Assembly: GCF_016906535.1 (NCBI RefSeq)
Contig: NC_057370.1
Location: 2,046,001 to 2,110,000 of the forward strand
Length of the DNA: 64,000 bases
DNA from: Rhizoctonia solani
Taxonomy: Eukaryota; Basidiomycota; Agaricomycetes; Cantharellales; Ceratobasidiaceae
Direction of reading: 5' to 3'
Below the pieces are notes generated by a model. The model saw only the letters and a list, made by a program, of their open reading frames with translations, did no database searches and was not told the origin of the DNA. Every line of letters starts with the position of its first letter. Within the stretch, counting starts at the first letter, position 1. Position numbers and translations under genes: made by a program. Shown in pieces: positions 61,562-64,000 of this stretch.

Positions 61562-62798
61562 AGGAAGATTCAGTGATGACAGCTTAAACGCGATTCGAGC
61601 CACCCAGGAAGTCTGTGAAGTGAAATACACATATTCTATCTACATTAGAGGCCGGACCATCCCGCTGAGGAATCAAGTTCTGAAAACGTATGGTCTATTT
61701 CCAGATGCATGTTCGTACGAGACTTGGCTAGGTTTCGATTCCTGAGATCAGATGCAAGGCCAGACTGAGTCTTTAGGGTACATCATTTAGCCACAATATT
61801 ATACGGAGATAGTGTTCCCCGTAGTCGCGTATCCCGTGGATAAGCATTGGGTGTCTTTCATGATCTAAGTTACCAATTTAATTTAATTTCATCAAAAATC
61901 TATTGATATATTACAAGTAAGCGCCAAGAGTTCCGGTCTTCGGTGCCTGTGAAGTGAATACTTGACGTTGCGAGTACCTACTCGATTCGATGCTGTAGAG
62001 ACGCGAACGCATATCTCAAAATGATCTCTATGTCGATACATTACTAAATGGCCCATGAAAGGATGGGCCTGGATGTTTGAATTTTTTTCATTCCTCAAAC
62101 TGCGAATATGCTCGCAGTTTGCCCCACATGTAAAGCCAATCCTGTATAGATTTGCATCCTCAAGGCATCAAATACGTACCAACAACGACACACACCATAG
62201 CTTATTGTAAGCTGACTATTTGGAAGGTACCCAGTACACAAATCGATTGCGATCTGGGCCTGGACACCGCTCCGAATTTGGCTTGAACACCACATTCATG
62301 TATTTGTTCTACGCCTATTGTGACATCCTGGAACACTGAGGACGGTGTGGTAGCTTCTTTTACCACGATTGGTAGGATTTCCTTGCGTAGCTCATAATCT
62401 GTGAGCCTTTGTCCTTGGCGTGACCATCAACGCTAAAAGCTAGTCTAGGCGAACCGCGATTCTCCAAAAAGCTCCATTACATATATAAATCTCCTCTCAA
62501 TGAGCACCCCAAAACCTTGTATTCAGGTTGCCGCTGCTAATATCATTATGAGATGCTGGAATTTAAGCCCAGGCCTACTATAGCTTTGTCCCTGGTCCAG
62601 TCTCACTACTAATACGTAATCATGATCACCTGAAAGTTGTACGATGAAATAGCCCCACACCTTCGTGGCACTGCCACCATCGCGAGTTGTGATCGACTCC
62701 AGCATGGCTCTCGTGCCCAACACGAACAGTTGTGCTCCCGTCCTGCCTGATGCGGGACTGACCGACCAATCTGGTAAACCCAATAAACTAATACTCCT
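61562..62798. other. Gap upstream of ATG22
   Basis: About 1.2 kb. The 5' exon or exons of ATG22 may lie near its end, for example an ATG at 62500. Nothing else is supported. Confidence 0.4.
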
Positions 62799-64000
62799 AT
62801 GTTCGTTTTACTCAGAATATTCCCAGCGTCTGGACCCGAATCTTCAACCGATAGTGACGAGACTGCGGTGGGACCCACTTACCCAGGCGAAGATACTCGT
62901 CCCACTTCGAACAAAGAACTCCGGGCCTGGTATGTATCTCATTTTCGGCTGCTCAGGCTAGCCCTTACACTACTCGTGGATCAGGTATGCATACGCGTGG
63001 GCGGCCGAGCCCTATGTTGTAGTCGCAATCGCCACATTCATTCCACTTACTCTCGAAGCTCTCGCGCGCGAAAACGGACACCTGCTCGGAAAACCAGACG
63101 TTCCATGTACCCCCAAATCGTTCCCCATACCCATTCCGGGACCAGAACCTGGTCCACCTCACACGTTCCCAAAGACGCCGGCCGCGTTTTTCAAGCCCGA
63201 TCCAAACCAATGTATTATTCATCTCCTTGGAGTTCGGATGGCGAGTTCGAGTTTTGCTATGTACACGTTTTCCATCAGTGTGCTTTTGCAGAGTTTAGTG
63301 ATTGTGTCTATGAGCGGCGCGGCCGATCATGGTGAGTGAGCTGGACACATATTTGGCTGTATTTATTTACGTTATGATTAGGTTCGTATAGAAAGAAATT
63401 GTTGTTATTTTTTGCAGTTTTGGGCAGTGTATCGACCATGTTGTTTATTATTGTCAAGCCAGGAGCGTATCCGCTTGCCGCTCTGTGGACCATACTCTCC
63501 AACGTATGCACATCTCGTCTTCCAACTTTGCATTTCAACTAATACCCGCCCGATAGGTTAGCTTCGGCGCCTCGTTTGTCCTGTTGAATGCATTTCTCCC
63601 TGTCCTCGTTCGGAATCACCCGACTGTGCAATCTCAACTCAAGTCCAGTCTGTTGGATGCTGAACCCGACTCTGAATCGGCTCCGACTGAGAGCACAGCG
63701 CTCCTCTCGTCTCGAGCCTCCGCGCCGCCTCCTTTGGTTACAGCCACCGCACTCGCACTCTCAACCAAAATATCATCGACGGGAGTTGCGATCGGGTATC
63801 TGGCTGGCGCACTTCTCCAGGTCTTGGCTATATTCATTATCCGCGCGTTCAGCTCCGCGCCCATCCTTGGACTCGAAGCGATCTTGTTCATTGTGGGCGC
63901 TTGGTGGGCTGGGTTTTCCATATTTGTGGCGCTGTGGATGAGGCCCCGTCCGGGCCCTCCTTTGCCCCGGGCAGATGTGAAGCCAGACGAACTTGTGGAT
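62799..64000 (+). CDS. ATG22: ATG22-like vacuolar amino-acid exporter (3' end outside window)
   Basis: Multi-pass vacuole-membrane protein of the major facilitator type; Atg22 exports amino acids released by autophagic breakdown. After a hydrophilic lead comes TSNKELRAW/YAYAWAAEPYVVVAIATFIPLTLEALARENG, split by an intron. Then helices near 63235-63310 (SSFAMYTFSISVLLQSLVIV), 63420-63510 (FAVLGSVSTMLFIIVKPG), 63560-63610 (FGASFVLLNAFLPVL), the conserved ISSTGVAIGYLAGALLQVLAI and a following helix GLEAILFIVGAWWAGFS. It is open at 64000. The start is uncertain: 62799 is an in-frame ATG, but an upstream exon may exist. Four introns so far, and no frame break. Confidence 0.8.

Overview
The window reads as nuclear DNA of a filamentous basidiomycete, most likely an agaricomycete; a Rhizoctonia-like (Cantharellales) origin is my inference from the protein sequences and is unproven. 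Genes are dense on both strands. Nearly all are cut by many short introns of about 40-60 bp with GT..AG ends and CTRAY-like branch sites. The repertoire is fungal: CHS5, a septation-network Cdc14, ATG22, an Rds1-like ferritin protein, and a ran1/SKS1-type kinase.

Layout. 1-6790 (+): the 3' part of a mitochondrial i-AAA protease (YME1), a UPF0658 Golgi membrane protein and a four-finger C2H2 regulator. 8351-15450 (-): succinate-semialdehyde dehydrogenase, an IMPACT/YIH1 homologue and SIN Cdc14. 15561-21039 (+): a long SH3 plus TBC protein, head-to-head with Cdc14 across about 110 bp. 21293-26028 (-): the tRNA/mRNA pseudouridine synthase PUS7 and a protein kinase. 26753-32686 (+): xylitol dehydrogenase, mitochondrial flavocytochrome b2 and a secreted ferritin-like protein. 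33015-43375 (-): a sugar transporter, a small secreted lysozyme-like protein, ribosomal protein eS12, CHS5 and an FAD oxidoreductase. 44705-56378 (+): SKI8, VPS41, a second flavocytochrome b2 and an MDR-type oxidoreductase with a disordered N-terminus. 56936-59158 (-): the nucleolar GTPase NUG1. The last 5 kb is gene-poor and ends in a truncated ATG22.

Genes that may work together: sugar transport, xylitol dehydrogenase and lactate dehydrogenase lie side by side at 26.7-35.5 kb. The two lactate dehydrogenases probably serve different compartments. VPS41, ATG22 and the TBC protein belong to vacuole and membrane traffic. Cdc14 and CHS5 both serve septum or wall formation.

Most notable observations: a secreted lysozyme-like gene that resembles actinobacterial proteins and carries an 11-nt microexon; two GC-AG introns; a TBC domain with leucine at the expected arginine-finger site; and recurrent one-base frame breaks at conserved positions, even in eS12, which point to consensus errors rather than gene decay. 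I see no CRISPR array, rRNA, insertion sequence or convincing tRNA.
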